Of a stretch of 64,000 nucleotides of DNA, positions 43,080-51,840 are shown one piece after another; positions within the stretch are counted from its first letter, which is position 1; every line of letters begins with the position of its first letter. Under the pieces are notes generated by a model that was not told the origin of the DNA, made no database searches, and worked only from the letters and a program-made list of their open reading frames with translations. The stretch lies in contig NZ_JQNB01000001.1 of NCBI RefSeq assembly GCF_000745005.1, positions 3,031,501 to 3,095,500 on the forward strand. Reading direction: 5' to 3'. The position numbers and the translations under genes are program-made. The DNA is from Luteibacter sp. 9135. Lineage in GTDB: Bacteria; Pseudomonadota; Gammaproteobacteria; Xanthomonadales; Rhodanobacteraceae.

Positions 43080-44651
43080 TCATGCCATGGATGGCGTGGC
43101 ATCCTCCGGAACGTCCTCGGTCCCGGACGCCGGTTCGTCGTTACCGGTCAACCGCCGCATCAGCGACAGCGTGTCCACCAGCAGCACGGTTCCGTGCTCG
43201 GAGGATTCGGCCACCTGATGCATGTCCTTCCTCAATTCGGCATCCATGTGCGTCGCTACAAGGGAAGGCACCGTGATCTTCTCGGCCGGGTCGATGCTTA
43301 TGATGCTCTCTACCGAATCGACCTCCAGGCCATACGTGTGCCCCTCGTGCCGCACGACCAGGATCTTTCGCTGCCCCGCATCTTGCATCGGCCCCATGCC
43401 GTAATGGCTGCGCAGGTCGATCACGGCGATCAGCGCCTTGCCGGCATTGAGCACGCCGCTCACATGGGCTGGCGTACCCGGTGGCCGGACCAGGGCATCG
43501 TGGGAGTCGATGACCTCGCTGACTTCATCGATCCGGACCGCCATGAGCCGGTCCAGCCGGAAGGTCAGCCAGGTCTCGCGGACGCGCTTGCGACGTATTT
43601 CGGTGCGACGTGTCTGGTCGTCGGCCACCAGGTACAGATCGTGGTGGCCCTTGGCGAGGTGCGCCAGGTGCGCGTCGGCGAACAGGGCGGCGGTGTCGAT
43701 CATGATCAGGTCGTCGGCATCCGCACTCGCATCGGCATCGCGTCGGTTGATACAGCTGGTGAATACACCTGTCTGCCCCCGCATGGCCGGCATCGGCAGG
43801 AGCTGGCGATCCGTATAGCTGACGATGCTGTCGATGTCGTCGACCAGTAGCCCGAGGTAAAACGCGTCGTTGCGCAGCACGACCACACGGCGCGCATCCT
43901 CGAAGTCGGATACCTGGGGTGGGGTGGTCGCGCAGCTGTCCAGGCCGAGAAAGGCGGCAAGATCGAGCACCGGCACGGGGCGCCCGCGCAGATCGAGCCA
44001 TCCGAGACACACGGCATCGGAAAGCACCGAATGTTCCAGCGTCGGCAGCCGAACGATCTCGTGAATGGCCTCCATGGGCAGCGCCATGGGGCGAGCGTCC
44101 ACATGGAAGGAAATGGCCTTGCGAATCCTGTTGGCGGCGCGCTGCTCCCGTGCCTGCCGGGCAAGATGGGTGATGACCGTCCGCGGTATGCCGGGAAGGT
44201 GAACCAGTGCCTCCGACGACAGCATCTGGACGATGCGATCGTCCAGGTGGAACGCGCCCTCGATCAGGCCGGGTGTATCGCTGTCACGCTGGAACGGCAC
44301 GATCTGCGTGCCCGCCATGCGCAGCATGTCGCCGGTACGATCGAAACCTATACCGAGCAGCGCACCGTTCGACTCGATGACCGCGACGCGGCTTTCGCCT
44401 TGCTCGATGCTGGCCGGAAGGCCCAGGTACCGACCCAGGTGCAACACCGGAATCATCATGCCCCTGAGCATGAACAGGCCGGCCACGTAGTCTGGCGCCA
44501 TAGGCACCCGGGTGATGGCCTGGGGAAAGCCCACCACTTCCTGCAAGGTGTCGATGGGCAGCGCCAGTTCGAATTCACCCAGGTGGAACGTCCCGAGCAG
44601 CTGCATGTCGTGACGGGTGCCGGGTGCGACGTCAGGCAACGGATTGTCCAT
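43080..44651 (-). CDS. Triple CheW-domain chemotaxis scaffold
   Basis: 523 residues with three CheW folds in tandem: about 14-160 (FELALPIDTLQEVVGFP, GLFMLRGMMIPVLHL), about 180-330 (PMALPMEAIHEIVRL, GWLDLRGRPVPVLDL) and about 355-505 (LMAVRIDEVSEVID, GVLNAGKALIAVIDL). Each keeps the LRG-x-PV-x-DL or related strand, weakest in the third. A single CheW links receptors to the CheA kinase. A triple fusion could bridge several receptor-kinase units or fix their ratio. Neither CheA nor a receiver domain is present. Start ATG with GAAGG eight bases upstream, 11 bases after cheD. Confidence 0.85.
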   Translation of the reverse strand: MDNPLPDVAPGTRHDMQLLGTFHLGEFELALPIDTLQEVVGFPQAITRVPMAPDYVAGLFMLRGMMIPVLHLGRYLGLPASIEQGESRVAVIESNGALLGIGFDRTGDMLRMAGTQIVPFQRDSDTPGLIEGAFHLDDRIVQMLSSEALVHLPGIPRTVITHLARQAREQRAANRIRKAISFHVDARPMALPMEAIHEIVRLPTLEHSVLSDAVCLGWLDLRGRPVPVLDLAAFLGLDSCATTPPQVSDFEDARRVVVLRNDAFYLGLLVDDIDSIVSYTDRQLLPMPAMRGQTGVFTSCINRRDADASADADDLIMIDTAALFADAHLAHLAKGHHDLYLVADDQTRRTEIRRKRVRETWLTFRLDRLMAVRIDEVSEVIDSHDALVRPPGTPAHVSGVLNAGKALIAVIDLRSHYGMGPMQDAGQRKILVVRHEGHTYGLEVDSVESIISIDPAEKITVPSLVATHMDAELRKDMHQVAESSEHGTVLLVDTLSLMRRLTGNDEPASGTEDVPEDATPSMA

Positions 44652-44662
44652 GGGAAGGGCCT

Positions 44663-45136
44663 TCAGAGGATGCGGTCGAAAGTACGAACGGCGTAGTCTT
44701 GCGTATCGCAGTGGATGCTGAGCTGGCGGCCGGCGTTGCCACCGATCTCCGTGTGGATGATGCGGATGCCCGCTTCGTTCAGCAGCTTCTGCGCCATCCG
44801 GGTATTGAGTTCGCCGATGCTTCCGTGCGTGGCAGGCGGCATGTGCTTCATCATGAACGCCCCTCCGGCGATAACGGCGACCAGCTGTGGGTGGTCCTGC
44901 GGTGTCGCTTCCAGCAATCCCAGCAGGGAAGGGATGGCATCGGTCACGTATTTCGCGGAAGGGCCTTCCGAGGCCGTCGCGGATTCCGGCAGCAGGCAAT
45001 GGGCAAGCGCCGATATTCGTCGCTGCCGCCACAGGATGCCGATCCCCACACACGAGCCCAACGTACTACGCAGAACCTTCGCGCCACGGTCGGCCCGGAC
45101 TTCGCACATGCCGACGTAGACGTCCTGAACGGTCAT
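44663..45136 (-). CDS. cheD: Chemoreceptor glutamine deamidase CheD
   Basis: 157 residues. The active-site Cys is in TLGSCVGIGI and the His in ALAHCLLPE; GGAFMM, IGELN and GGNAGR are family segments. CheD deamidates receptor glutamines to glutamates and so tunes sensitivity. The ATG overlaps the cheR stop (ATGA). Confidence 0.92.
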   Translation of the reverse strand: MTVQDVYVGMCEVRADRGAKVLRSTLGSCVGIGILWRQRRISALAHCLLPESATASEGPSAKYVTDAIPSLLGLLEATPQDHPQLVAVIAGGAFMMKHMPPATHGSIGELNTRMAQKLLNEAGIRIIHTEIGGNAGRQLSIHCDTQDYAVRTFDRIL

Positions 45137-45966
45137 TCCGCTGGTTTCGCATTTCGATAGATGAGCGGTTGTTGATACGTGAATCCCGTTCCGATCCGAT
45201 GGAGCGACTCCGACTCGCCGATCACCAGCACCGCGTGGGACATCATCGAATGCCGCACGTTTTCCACGACGGCTTCCTGTCCCGCCTCGTCGAAATAGAT
45301 CAGCACGTTGCGCAGCAGCACCAGGTCGAAGCGGACGGGCTCGGGCCAGTGCCGGTAAAGATTGTGCTGGCGGAAGGTGATGTGGTTCCTCAATGAAGGC
45401 ACCACGCGTAACGCATCCGCGCTGCGTTCGAAGTACTTTTTCGCCATCTCGGGCCGGTTCTTGTTCAGTCCTTCCGCGTTCCGGCCGGCGTAGATTCCAG
45501 CCACGCCGACATCGAGCACGCCCTGGGCGATATCGGTGCCCAGGATGCGGTAACGGAAGTCCCGATGCGTTCGCTGGAACTCCTCGGCGAGCATGGCCAG
45601 CGAGTAGGCCTCCTCGCCGGTAGATGCCGCGGCCGACCAGATGTTCATCGTTCCGCCGGCGTTCGCCTCATACCAGTTCGGGAAGAAGTCGTCGGCGAGA
45701 TACTGCCAGATACGCGGTGTGCGGAAGAACGAGGTCTCGTTGGTGGTGACCAGGTCGATGAAGCGCGCCACTTCCTGCTTCGAACTCTCCAGCACGGTGA
45801 GGTAGTCGTCATAGCCGGGCAGGCCGAGCTCCTGCAGGCGCCGACGAAGGCGTCCATGCAGAAGCGTCCACTTGCGCTCGGCCATCACGATGCCCGTATG
45901 CCTCCGTACTTGGGCAAACAGGGCCTCACGGGTGGCGGAACCGACGATGGCTTCGGTATCGAACAT
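45133..45966 (-). CDS. cheR: Chemotaxis protein methyltransferase CheR
   Basis: 277 residues. An N-terminal helical domain (MAERKWTLLHGRLRRRLQEL) precedes NETSFFRTPRIW and the S-adenosylmethionine site NIWSAAASTGEEAYSLA. LGTDIAQGVLD and FDLVLLRNVLIYFD complete the class I methyltransferase core. It methylates receptor glutamates. The neighbouring MCP ends SATVNNFAT and lacks the NWETF-type CheR tether. The matching esterase CheB is not in this operon. Confidence 0.93.
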   Translation of the reverse strand: MFDTEAIVGSATREALFAQVRRHTGIVMAERKWTLLHGRLRRRLQELGLPGYDDYLTVLESSKQEVARFIDLVTTNETSFFRTPRIWQYLADDFFPNWYEANAGGTMNIWSAAASTGEEAYSLAMLAEEFQRTHRDFRYRILGTDIAQGVLDVGVAGIYAGRNAEGLNKNRPEMAKKYFERSADALRVVPSLRNHITFRQHNLYRHWPEPVRFDLVLLRNVLIYFDEAGQEAVVENVRHSMMSHAVLVIGESESLHRIGTGFTYQQPLIYRNAKPAE

Positions 45967-45972
45967 GGCGCG

Positions 45973-47490
45973 TCAGGTGGCGAAGTTGTTGACGGTGGCA
46001 CTCAGTTCGCTGGCGCCTTCCTTCAGTCCACCGCACGCCCGGGCAATGTCGTCGCATGTGGCCGCCGTCTTCTCGGTTTCCTCGGCGATATGTTGCACGG
46101 CGGTGGCGACTTCCCGCGCCGCCACGGCCTGTTCCTCGGCGCCACAGGAGATTTCCGACATGGCCTGGGTGGTGTTGACCACGCCGAACAGGATCTTGTC
46201 GAAGGCCGCCGAGGCTTCCTTCGATATCTGGCTGCCCTGCGAGACCCGCTTGGTGGACTCGGCGATCAGCTTGGAGATTTCCTTGGCGGCCTGCGAGGAA
46301 CGCTCGGCCAGCTTGCGCACTTCGTCGGCGACCACGGAGAAGCCCAGGCCGTGCTCACCCGCACGTGCCGCTTCGATGGCTGCGTTGAAGGCCAGCAGGT
46401 TGGTCTGGCTGGCGATTTCGCCGATCACCTTGCTGATGTCGCCGATGTCTTCCGACGACTTGTTGATAAGATCCATCGACTCGATGGATTTTTCCAGCGC
46501 CTTGGCGCCACGCTCGGCTTCCTGCTGCGTGTCCTTGGCCAGCCGGTCAGCGCTTTGCGCGTTGCTGGCAATGGAACTGATGGACGCCGTCAGCTCTTCG
46601 ATGGTGGCGTTCATTTCTTCCACCGTCGCGCCCAAAAGCTGGGCGCCGGCAGCCATGTCGTTAGACTGCTGGGCGATCTGCGTCGAGGCGGACGAGAAGT
46701 CCTCGGCACGCCGCTTGACCAGCTCTTCCAGCTCGCCCTGGAACGTGACGTCGGCGGCGAACTTCACGATCTTCTGCAGCTTGCCGTTGCCGTCGTAGAT
46801 GGGGTTATAGCTGGCCTGCAACCAGACCCGGCGGCCGCCCTTGGCCAGCCGGCGGTAACGACCGGAGTCGAATTCGCCGCGGCGTAGCCGTTCCCAGAAC
46901 GCCGCGTATTCCTGGCTCGACGTATAGGCGTCGTCACACAGCTTGCGATGGTGCTGGCCGATGAGCTCGTCCGCCGTGTAACCGACCACAGCCAGAAAAT
47001 TGGCGTTGGCCGCGAGTACGTGGCCGCCGAGATCGAACTCGATCACGGCCTGGGACTTGTCCAGCGCGTTCATCTTGCCGTCCAGTTCCGCGGACCTGTC
47101 CACCAGCGTGGTGATCTCCGTGGCGAACTTGACGACCTTGTACGGCTTGCCTTCGGTATCGAATACGGGATTGTACGAGGCACTGAGCCAGACCTCACGG
47201 CCGTCCGCGCCGATGCGCTTGAACTCGCCCACCTCGGGGTTTCCGGCGGAAAGGCGCTGCCAGAACGTCGCGTAATCGTGGCTGGCGGCGAAGGCGGGCT
47301 CGCAGAACAGACGATGGTGTTTCCCGACCACGGCATCGGAGGTGTAACCGAGCACGTCCAGGAAATTCTGGTTGGCGGTCAAGACCGTGCCGTGCAGATC
47401 GAACTCGATGATGGCCTGGACACGATGTAGCGCGTCGTTCATCGCCTTCAGGTCGTTCAGTTCCAGCGTCTCGCTCGCGTTCGTGCCCAT
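45973..47490 (-). CDS. Soluble methyl-accepting chemotaxis protein with two PAS domains
   Basis: 505 residues without membrane segments. Two PAS domains (about 15-130 and 140-250) are nearly duplicate: each has AxIEFDLxGxVLxANxNFL, a GYT-HH pair and ASYNPxxDxxGK. The signalling helix pair (about 265-500) has the conserved tip [20 protein letters not shown]. The build is like Aer2/BdlA-type cytoplasmic receptors, which sense redox, oxygen or metabolic state. First gene of the operon, 30 bases after a sigma-28-type promoter. Confidence 0.92.
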   Translation of the reverse strand: MGTNASETLELNDLKAMNDALHRVQAIIEFDLHGTVLTANQNFLDVLGYTSDAVVGKHHRLFCEPAFAASHDYATFWQRLSAGNPEVGEFKRIGADGREVWLSASYNPVFDTEGKPYKVVKFATEITTLVDRSAELDGKMNALDKSQAVIEFDLGGHVLAANANFLAVVGYTADELIGQHHRKLCDDAYTSSQEYAAFWERLRRGEFDSGRYRRLAKGGRRVWLQASYNPIYDGNGKLQKIVKFAADVTFQGELEELVKRRAEDFSSASTQIAQQSNDMAAGAQLLGATVEEMNATIEELTASISSIASNAQSADRLAKDTQQEAERGAKALEKSIESMDLINKSSEDIGDISKVIGEIASQTNLLAFNAAIEAARAGEHGLGFSVVADEVRKLAERSSQAAKEISKLIAESTKRVSQGSQISKEASAAFDKILFGVVNTTQAMSEISCGAEEQAVAAREVATAVQHIAEETEKTAATCDDIARACGGLKEGASELSATVNNFAT

Positions 47491-47520
47491 GACGTCTCTC
47501 GATCTATGTGAGTAGACGTT

Positions 47521-47547
47521 TTATCGCCCCAAAATCGGCAAACTTGA
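47521..47547 (-). promoter_or_regulatory. Sigma-28 (FliA) promoter of the chemosensory operon
   Basis: On the minus strand TCAAGTTT, an 11-base spacer and GGCGATAA match the FliA consensus TAAAGTTT-N11-GCCGATAA at seven of eight positions in each box with the exact spacing. It lies 30 bases before the MCP start. Confidence 0.82.
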
Positions 47548-47743
47548 GCGGTCTTTGCCGAATTCCGCGATTTTCGTTAAAAAATCAGGTTTTCCTAGGA
47601 AAAAGTCAGGCGACGACGTGGGTCGCTTTATCAGGTGCCATGGGGTGACGTCACGCCCAAGTAACCATCCGTCACGGCAATATCCGGATAGCGCGGCAAC
47701 ACGCCGTTGGAGACGATCGCATCACTCCCACCGGAATGAAGCC

Positions 47744-48226
47744 ATGTCCTTTCGCATCCGCGGTCTCGATCCCGCCCCCTTTCTCGCTTACTACGGCCTC
47801 GACGCCTCCACACTGGCCGCGCGAGGCGCGTTACGCGTCATCGCCGCCGACGACACCGGTTACCCCGAGCGTGTCGAACTGCGCGCGGCGCGCCGTGGTG
47901 AGACCTTGCTGCTGCTCAACTACGAACACCAGCCGATCGCCGGTCCGTATCGCGCCAGCCACGCGATCTTCGTGCGCGAAGGCGCCACGCAGGCTTATGA
48001 CGCCGTGGACGTGGTGCCGGAGGTGATGCGTGTGCGGCAGCTTTCGTTGCGCGGCTTCGATGCGCGCGGACACATCGCCCAGGCCCTGCTCGTGGCCGGC
48101 ACGCAGGTGACGGAGGCGGTGCGGCAGCTGTTCGCCAACGATGCCGTTCGCTATATCCATGCGCACTACGCGGCGTACGGTTGCTACGCCGCACGCCTCG
48201 ACCGCATCGACGCCGCGGATGCCTAG
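47744..48226 (+). CDS. DUF1203-family protein
   Basis: 160 residues. The start SFRIRGLDPAPFLAYYGLD, the middle ETLLLLNYEHQPIAGPYRAS and the end AYGCYAARLDR follow the DUF1203 pattern, a small soluble family without known function. No membrane segment. ATG with GGAA about eight bases upstream. Its TAG stop shares the palindrome CTAG with the stop of the convergent TonB receptor gene. Confidence 0.82.
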   Translation: MSFRIRGLDPAPFLAYYGLDASTLAARGALRVIAADDTGYPERVELRAARRGETLLLLNYEHQPIAGPYRASHAIFVREGATQAYDAVDVVPEVMRVRQLSLRGFDARGHIAQALLVAGTQVTEAVRQLFANDAVRYIHAHYAAYGCYAARLDRIDAADA

Positions 48227-51156
48227 AGCTTGTAGTTGATCCCGAACATCACCGTGCGCCCGTACGTGTCGAACTCCAGCGGCCGGGCCACCTTCACGCC
48301 GCTGGGCAGGCCCAGGATCTGCTGGGTCTTCATCGGCGAGTCGGTCAGGTTGTTGACCTGCAACAGGATCGACAGCCCGTTCCAGGTGCCGTGGTCGAAG
48401 GCGTAACCGAGTTGGAGATCGGTCTGCTTGTCGGCCAGTACCTGGGTGTAGCCCAGCTGGTCGAACAGGGCCACGGCCTCGCCGGTGAACGACGAACGGT
48501 AACGCTCGGCGACACGCACCGACCAGCCGTACTTTTCGTAGTAGAGCGCCAGGTTGGCGACCTTCCTCGACAGGCCGGGCAGGGTGGAGGGGCTGCCGGG
48601 AATGCTGGACACCGCGCTCACGGGCAGGCTGCTGTTGGTCAGCGAGAAGTTGGCCTGCACGCCGAAACCGTCCAGGGCCCGCGAGACCAGCCCGCCTTCA
48701 AGCGAGCCGGACAACTCCAGGCCCTGCATCTTGCCGCCGGTGCCGTTCTCGGGCCGGGTGAACGAGCCGCGTGTGCTGGTCGGCACCAGGGTGGGGGTGT
48801 CGTTCGTGTAGCCCGAGAAGTCGTAGTCCAGGGTGGTCTGGTTGTAGATGTAGTTCAGCAGGTTCTTGTTGAATACCGCGACGGCCACGTAGCTGGCGGT
48901 GCCGAAGTATTTTTCCCATGACAAATCGGCGCCCACCGCGATGTACGGTTTCAGCTTCGTGTTGCCGCCGCTGCCCGACCACAGCACCTGGCCCGCGGCC
49001 GGGCCTTCGGTCACCTGTGCGACGCCTGCGGAGGTCGCCACCTTCTCGTCGTCGATGCGTCCGCGTGCCATGGTCTTGGCCAGGCCGAAGCGCAGGAACT
49101 GCTTTTCCGACACTTCGGCAGCCAGGTTCAGGCTGGGCAGCACCTTGCTGTACTTCGTGCCGTCGGAGATACGACCGACCAGCGTGTTGCCGTTGGTCTG
49201 CAAGGCGTCGGACGACTGGTCGGTCTTCACCGCCTGTACGCCGACGTTGCCGCGCAACGGCACGTCACCCACGTTGGTGTCTATATTGAACTTGACGTAG
49301 GCGACGGGAACCTTTTCTTCCACCGTGTAGTTGCGGCTGAAGTCGCCCTGGCCGTTGCGCTGGGTTTTGTAGAACTGGCTGTTGAGTGCGCGCACCACGT
49401 CGTAGTTGACCACGCCGGGGAAGCCGCCGTAGCTGAGGTCGGTGATGCCGCTGAGCACTGAGGGATCGATGGGCGCGGCAAATCCGGGCAGGTAGTCCGC
49501 CGCGGTGGAGCCGTTGCCGTTGAGCCAGGCGAAATAGACATCCGCCTGCTTGGTCTTCGTGCGGTCGGAGTAGTTCAAGCCGACGTTGACGTCGCTGAAG
49601 ATCCAGCCCACGGGATGGCTGACTTCCAGGCGGAAGGCCTTGATCGTGTCCTTCTGCTTGTCGAACTCCTCGCGACCGTTGTAACCGTAGTTGTTGGGGT
49701 CGGTGAAGAACATGGCAGACGGGTCGGCGAAGTTCACGCCGGGTCGGAAGTCCGGGAAATGCTCGTGCACCGGCGTGGCAAAGTCCGTCGACGAGGTGGC
49801 CTGGTCGGGCAGGCCGGCGAACAGGTAGGCGTCGTGAAGGTTCTTCTTCGCCGTGGAATACGACAGGTCGGCTGTGAGTGCCCAACCGTTGCCGAAGTCG
49901 TACTGGTTGTTCCACCCGGCGGAGAACAGCTTGTCGTGCTCGCGGGTGTAGTCGTTCTGCAGCACCGACTTCAGGCCGTCGATGTGGCCCGTGGTGACGA
50001 TGGGGTAGGGCAGTGCCGGTACGACGCCGACGTTGGAATAGGAAATGCCGTCGCCGGCCTCGTACGGGCTGCTCGACCACTGCGCGCCGTTGAGGAAGGT
50101 TTTCTGGTTGAACGTGGAGTAGTACAGATCCAGGGTGGAGTGGTAGTGGTCGTCCGGTGCCCACTCCAGCACGGTCATCAAGCCGTTGCGCAGCTGCTTT
50201 TCGGATTTGGCACGCAATTGCCCACCTTCCTGCGACAGCACGCCGTCCGGCAACCCGGGCGTGCGCCGCACACCCTGGGATTCGATGCCCTGCGGCCCGT
50301 TGTCGACGCTCCACCACCAGGCCTGGTACTGCTTTTCCTGCACCGGCGAATCCAGCTGCGCCACGCCGACCGCCAGGCCCAGGGTGTGATCGAAGAACTG
50401 GTCGATGTACGAGAAGCTGGCCCGGTGGCCGGCATCGCCCACGCCCGAACCATGGTTGAGGCTGCCGTTGGAATTGGCCTCGCCACGCAGGTTCGCGGCA
50501 AAGGTGCGCTTGGGCAGGTCCAGCGGCTTGATGGTGTGCAGGTCCACCGTGCCGGAAAGGCCCTGGCCGATCAGGCTGGCGTCGGGTGTCTTGTAGACGG
50601 CCGCGCCGCTGATCAGTTCGGACGGGTACTGGTCGAAATCGACGCCGCGGTTCTCGCCGATCGTGGCCTGTTCACGGCCGTTGAGCGTGGTGCCGGCGAA
50701 GTCCGGCGACAGGCCGCGAATGGAGATCTGGTTGGCGCGTCCGTCCACACGCTGCGTGGCCAGGCCGGAAAGGCGGGCCAGGCTCTCCGCGATACTGCTG
50801 TCGGGCAGCTTGCCGATGTCCTCGGCCGAGATGGCCTCAATGATGTTGTTCGAATTGAGCTTGGCCTTCAGCGCACTCTGGATGCTGCCCTGGATACCGG
50901 TGACCACCACGGCGTCGAGATTGCTCGCCGCATCCGGATTGGCGGGACGCTTGTCCTTGTCCTTGTCCTTGTCCGCATCGGTGCGCTTCGGTGGCACGGC
51001 ATTTGCCGATTTCGCGTCTGTGCCGGCGGCGGCCGGCGTGGCCTCCTGCGCAGTTGCAAGATCGGCACCGAGCAAGGCGAACGCGGCGGCGCACGCCATC
51101 ACGAGCGGGCGGTGGGTGAGCGGCAAGACACGGCCCTGCGTCTGTCGACGATTCAT
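48223..51156 (-). CDS. TonB-dependent receptor (Xanthomonas/Caulobacter type)
   Basis: 977 residues. A signal peptide (about 1-36, cleaved near ATAQ) precedes a charged linker with KDKDKDK, a TonB-box-like VVVTG and the plug domain (about 90-230; SIAESLARLSGLATQRVDGR, ISIRGLSPDFAGTTLNGREQ). The 22-strand barrel ends FGINYKL. It belongs to the subfamily that imports oligosaccharides or other large solutes in Xanthomonadales. No enzyme gene is adjacent in the same direction, so the ligand is open. Start ATG with GGGA five bases upstream. Confidence 0.92.
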   Translation of the reverse strand: MNRRQTQGRVLPLTHRPLVMACAAAFALLGADLATAQEATPAAAGTDAKSANAVPPKRTDADKDKDKDKRPANPDAASNLDAVVVTGIQGSIQSALKAKLNSNNIIEAISAEDIGKLPDSSIAESLARLSGLATQRVDGRANQISIRGLSPDFAGTTLNGREQATIGENRGVDFDQYPSELISGAAVYKTPDASLIGQGLSGTVDLHTIKPLDLPKRTFAANLRGEANSNGSLNHGSGVGDAGHRASFSYIDQFFDHTLGLAVGVAQLDSPVQEKQYQAWWWSVDNGPQGIESQGVRRTPGLPDGVLSQEGGQLRAKSEKQLRNGLMTVLEWAPDDHYHSTLDLYYSTFNQKTFLNGAQWSSSPYEAGDGISYSNVGVVPALPYPIVTTGHIDGLKSVLQNDYTREHDKLFSAGWNNQYDFGNGWALTADLSYSTAKKNLHDAYLFAGLPDQATSSTDFATPVHEHFPDFRPGVNFADPSAMFFTDPNNYGYNGREEFDKQKDTIKAFRLEVSHPVGWIFSDVNVGLNYSDRTKTKQADVYFAWLNGNGSTAADYLPGFAAPIDPSVLSGITDLSYGGFPGVVNYDVVRALNSQFYKTQRNGQGDFSRNYTVEEKVPVAYVKFNIDTNVGDVPLRGNVGVQAVKTDQSSDALQTNGNTLVGRISDGTKYSKVLPSLNLAAEVSEKQFLRFGLAKTMARGRIDDEKVATSAGVAQVTEGPAAGQVLWSGSGGNTKLKPYIAVGADLSWEKYFGTASYVAVAVFNKNLLNYIYNQTTLDYDFSGYTNDTPTLVPTSTRGSFTRPENGTGGKMQGLELSGSLEGGLVSRALDGFGVQANFSLTNSSLPVSAVSSIPGSPSTLPGLSRKVANLALYYEKYGWSVRVAERYRSSFTGEAVALFDQLGYTQVLADKQTDLQLGYAFDHGTWNGLSILLQVNNLTDSPMKTQQILGLPSGVKVARPLEFDTYGRTVMFGINYKL
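50951..50974. repeat. Hexanucleotide repeat in the TonB receptor gene
   Basis: Four perfect copies of TTGTCC encode the KDKDKD stretch just after the signal peptide. Changes by one unit stay in frame. Confidence 0.8.
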
Positions 51157-51336
51157 CGAAGTCCCTGCAAATGCGATTGAGTGGACGATGCTCCCCATAC
51201 CGCATCGCGGCGCGAGGATGCGCGACCCTCGGCGACGTGTCATCGTGCATCGCAGCACGGCGCGGGTTGTCGTGCCGCGTCGGGCAGGTCGCTCGTGGTG
51301 CGTCGCAACATACCGTGGCATATGCATTTTTGGCCG

Positions 51337-51365
51337 TTGACGCCGTTTTTACAGTGCGCTATATC
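51337..51365 (+). promoter_or_regulatory. Sigma-70-like promoter for the galactoside operon
   Basis: TTGACG and TATATC are separated by exactly 17 bases. The first in-frame candidate behind it is the small ORF at 51446 and then the TonB receptor at 51841, so the operon mRNA would have a leader of about 470 bases. Prediction only. Confidence 0.5.
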
Positions 51366-51445
51366 TGCACCACGCGCATCGCATGCAACCCATGCCATCG
51401 CGTACCTTCCCGGCATCCTTGGGGTATGCCGGCACGCAGCTCGCG

Positions 51446-51640
51446 ATGAATGACGGACAGACCGCTACGATGCGTCGCCCCGATTCCAACGATGAAAACG
51501 CCAGCTGCGCCTTCGCGCCCCGTCCGTTCGCGTACGTCAGGGCCGATGGCCATCCGATCCTCGCACGGGCCAAACTCAGCGCGCTGCGTTCCCGCGGCAA
51601 GTGCGTCGCCGGCTATTCGCCGCCTCGCCTCTCCCTCTGA
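51446..51640 (+). CDS. Possible small protein in the leader of the galactoside operon
   Basis: 64 residues starting MNDGQTATMRRPDSNDENAS. Third codon positions are mostly G or C, like real genes here. It lies between the predicted promoter and the TonB receptor gene. There is no good ribosome-binding site and no recognised motif, so it may be leader RNA rather than a gene. Confidence 0.25.
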   Translation: MNDGQTATMRRPDSNDENASCAFAPRPFAYVRADGHPILARAKLSALRSRGKCVAGYSPPRLSL

Positions 51641-51840
51641 TCCAAAAAAACTGATCTAAAAAATAACGCTGATCGGCACGTTCACCCGTCCGTCGTGATG
51701 CCGCCGCACGTCCGCTGATGCAGGCGTGGGCGTCGTGTCACGTACCGTCCGCGCGACGAACCCGCTGGTCAGTCTGTACGCGCAGGGCGCGGCGTCGAGC
51801 CGTGCCTGTTTCCAAGGCACTTTCAGGGTGGGGGTGGGTC

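Larger units (their letters stand above)
51157..51840. other. 684-base divergent region between two TonB receptor genes
   Basis: It holds a good rightward promoter (51337-51365), a doubtful small ORF (51446-51640) and an A/T-rich patch with two A runs at 51642-51665. No RNA gene was recognised. Confidence 0.5.

Noticed and set aside
43082..43102. ATGCCA...TGGCAT hairpin as terminator between ompW and the triple-CheW gene
   Set aside because: Only six pairs, no T run, and it overlaps the last codons of the CheW gene.
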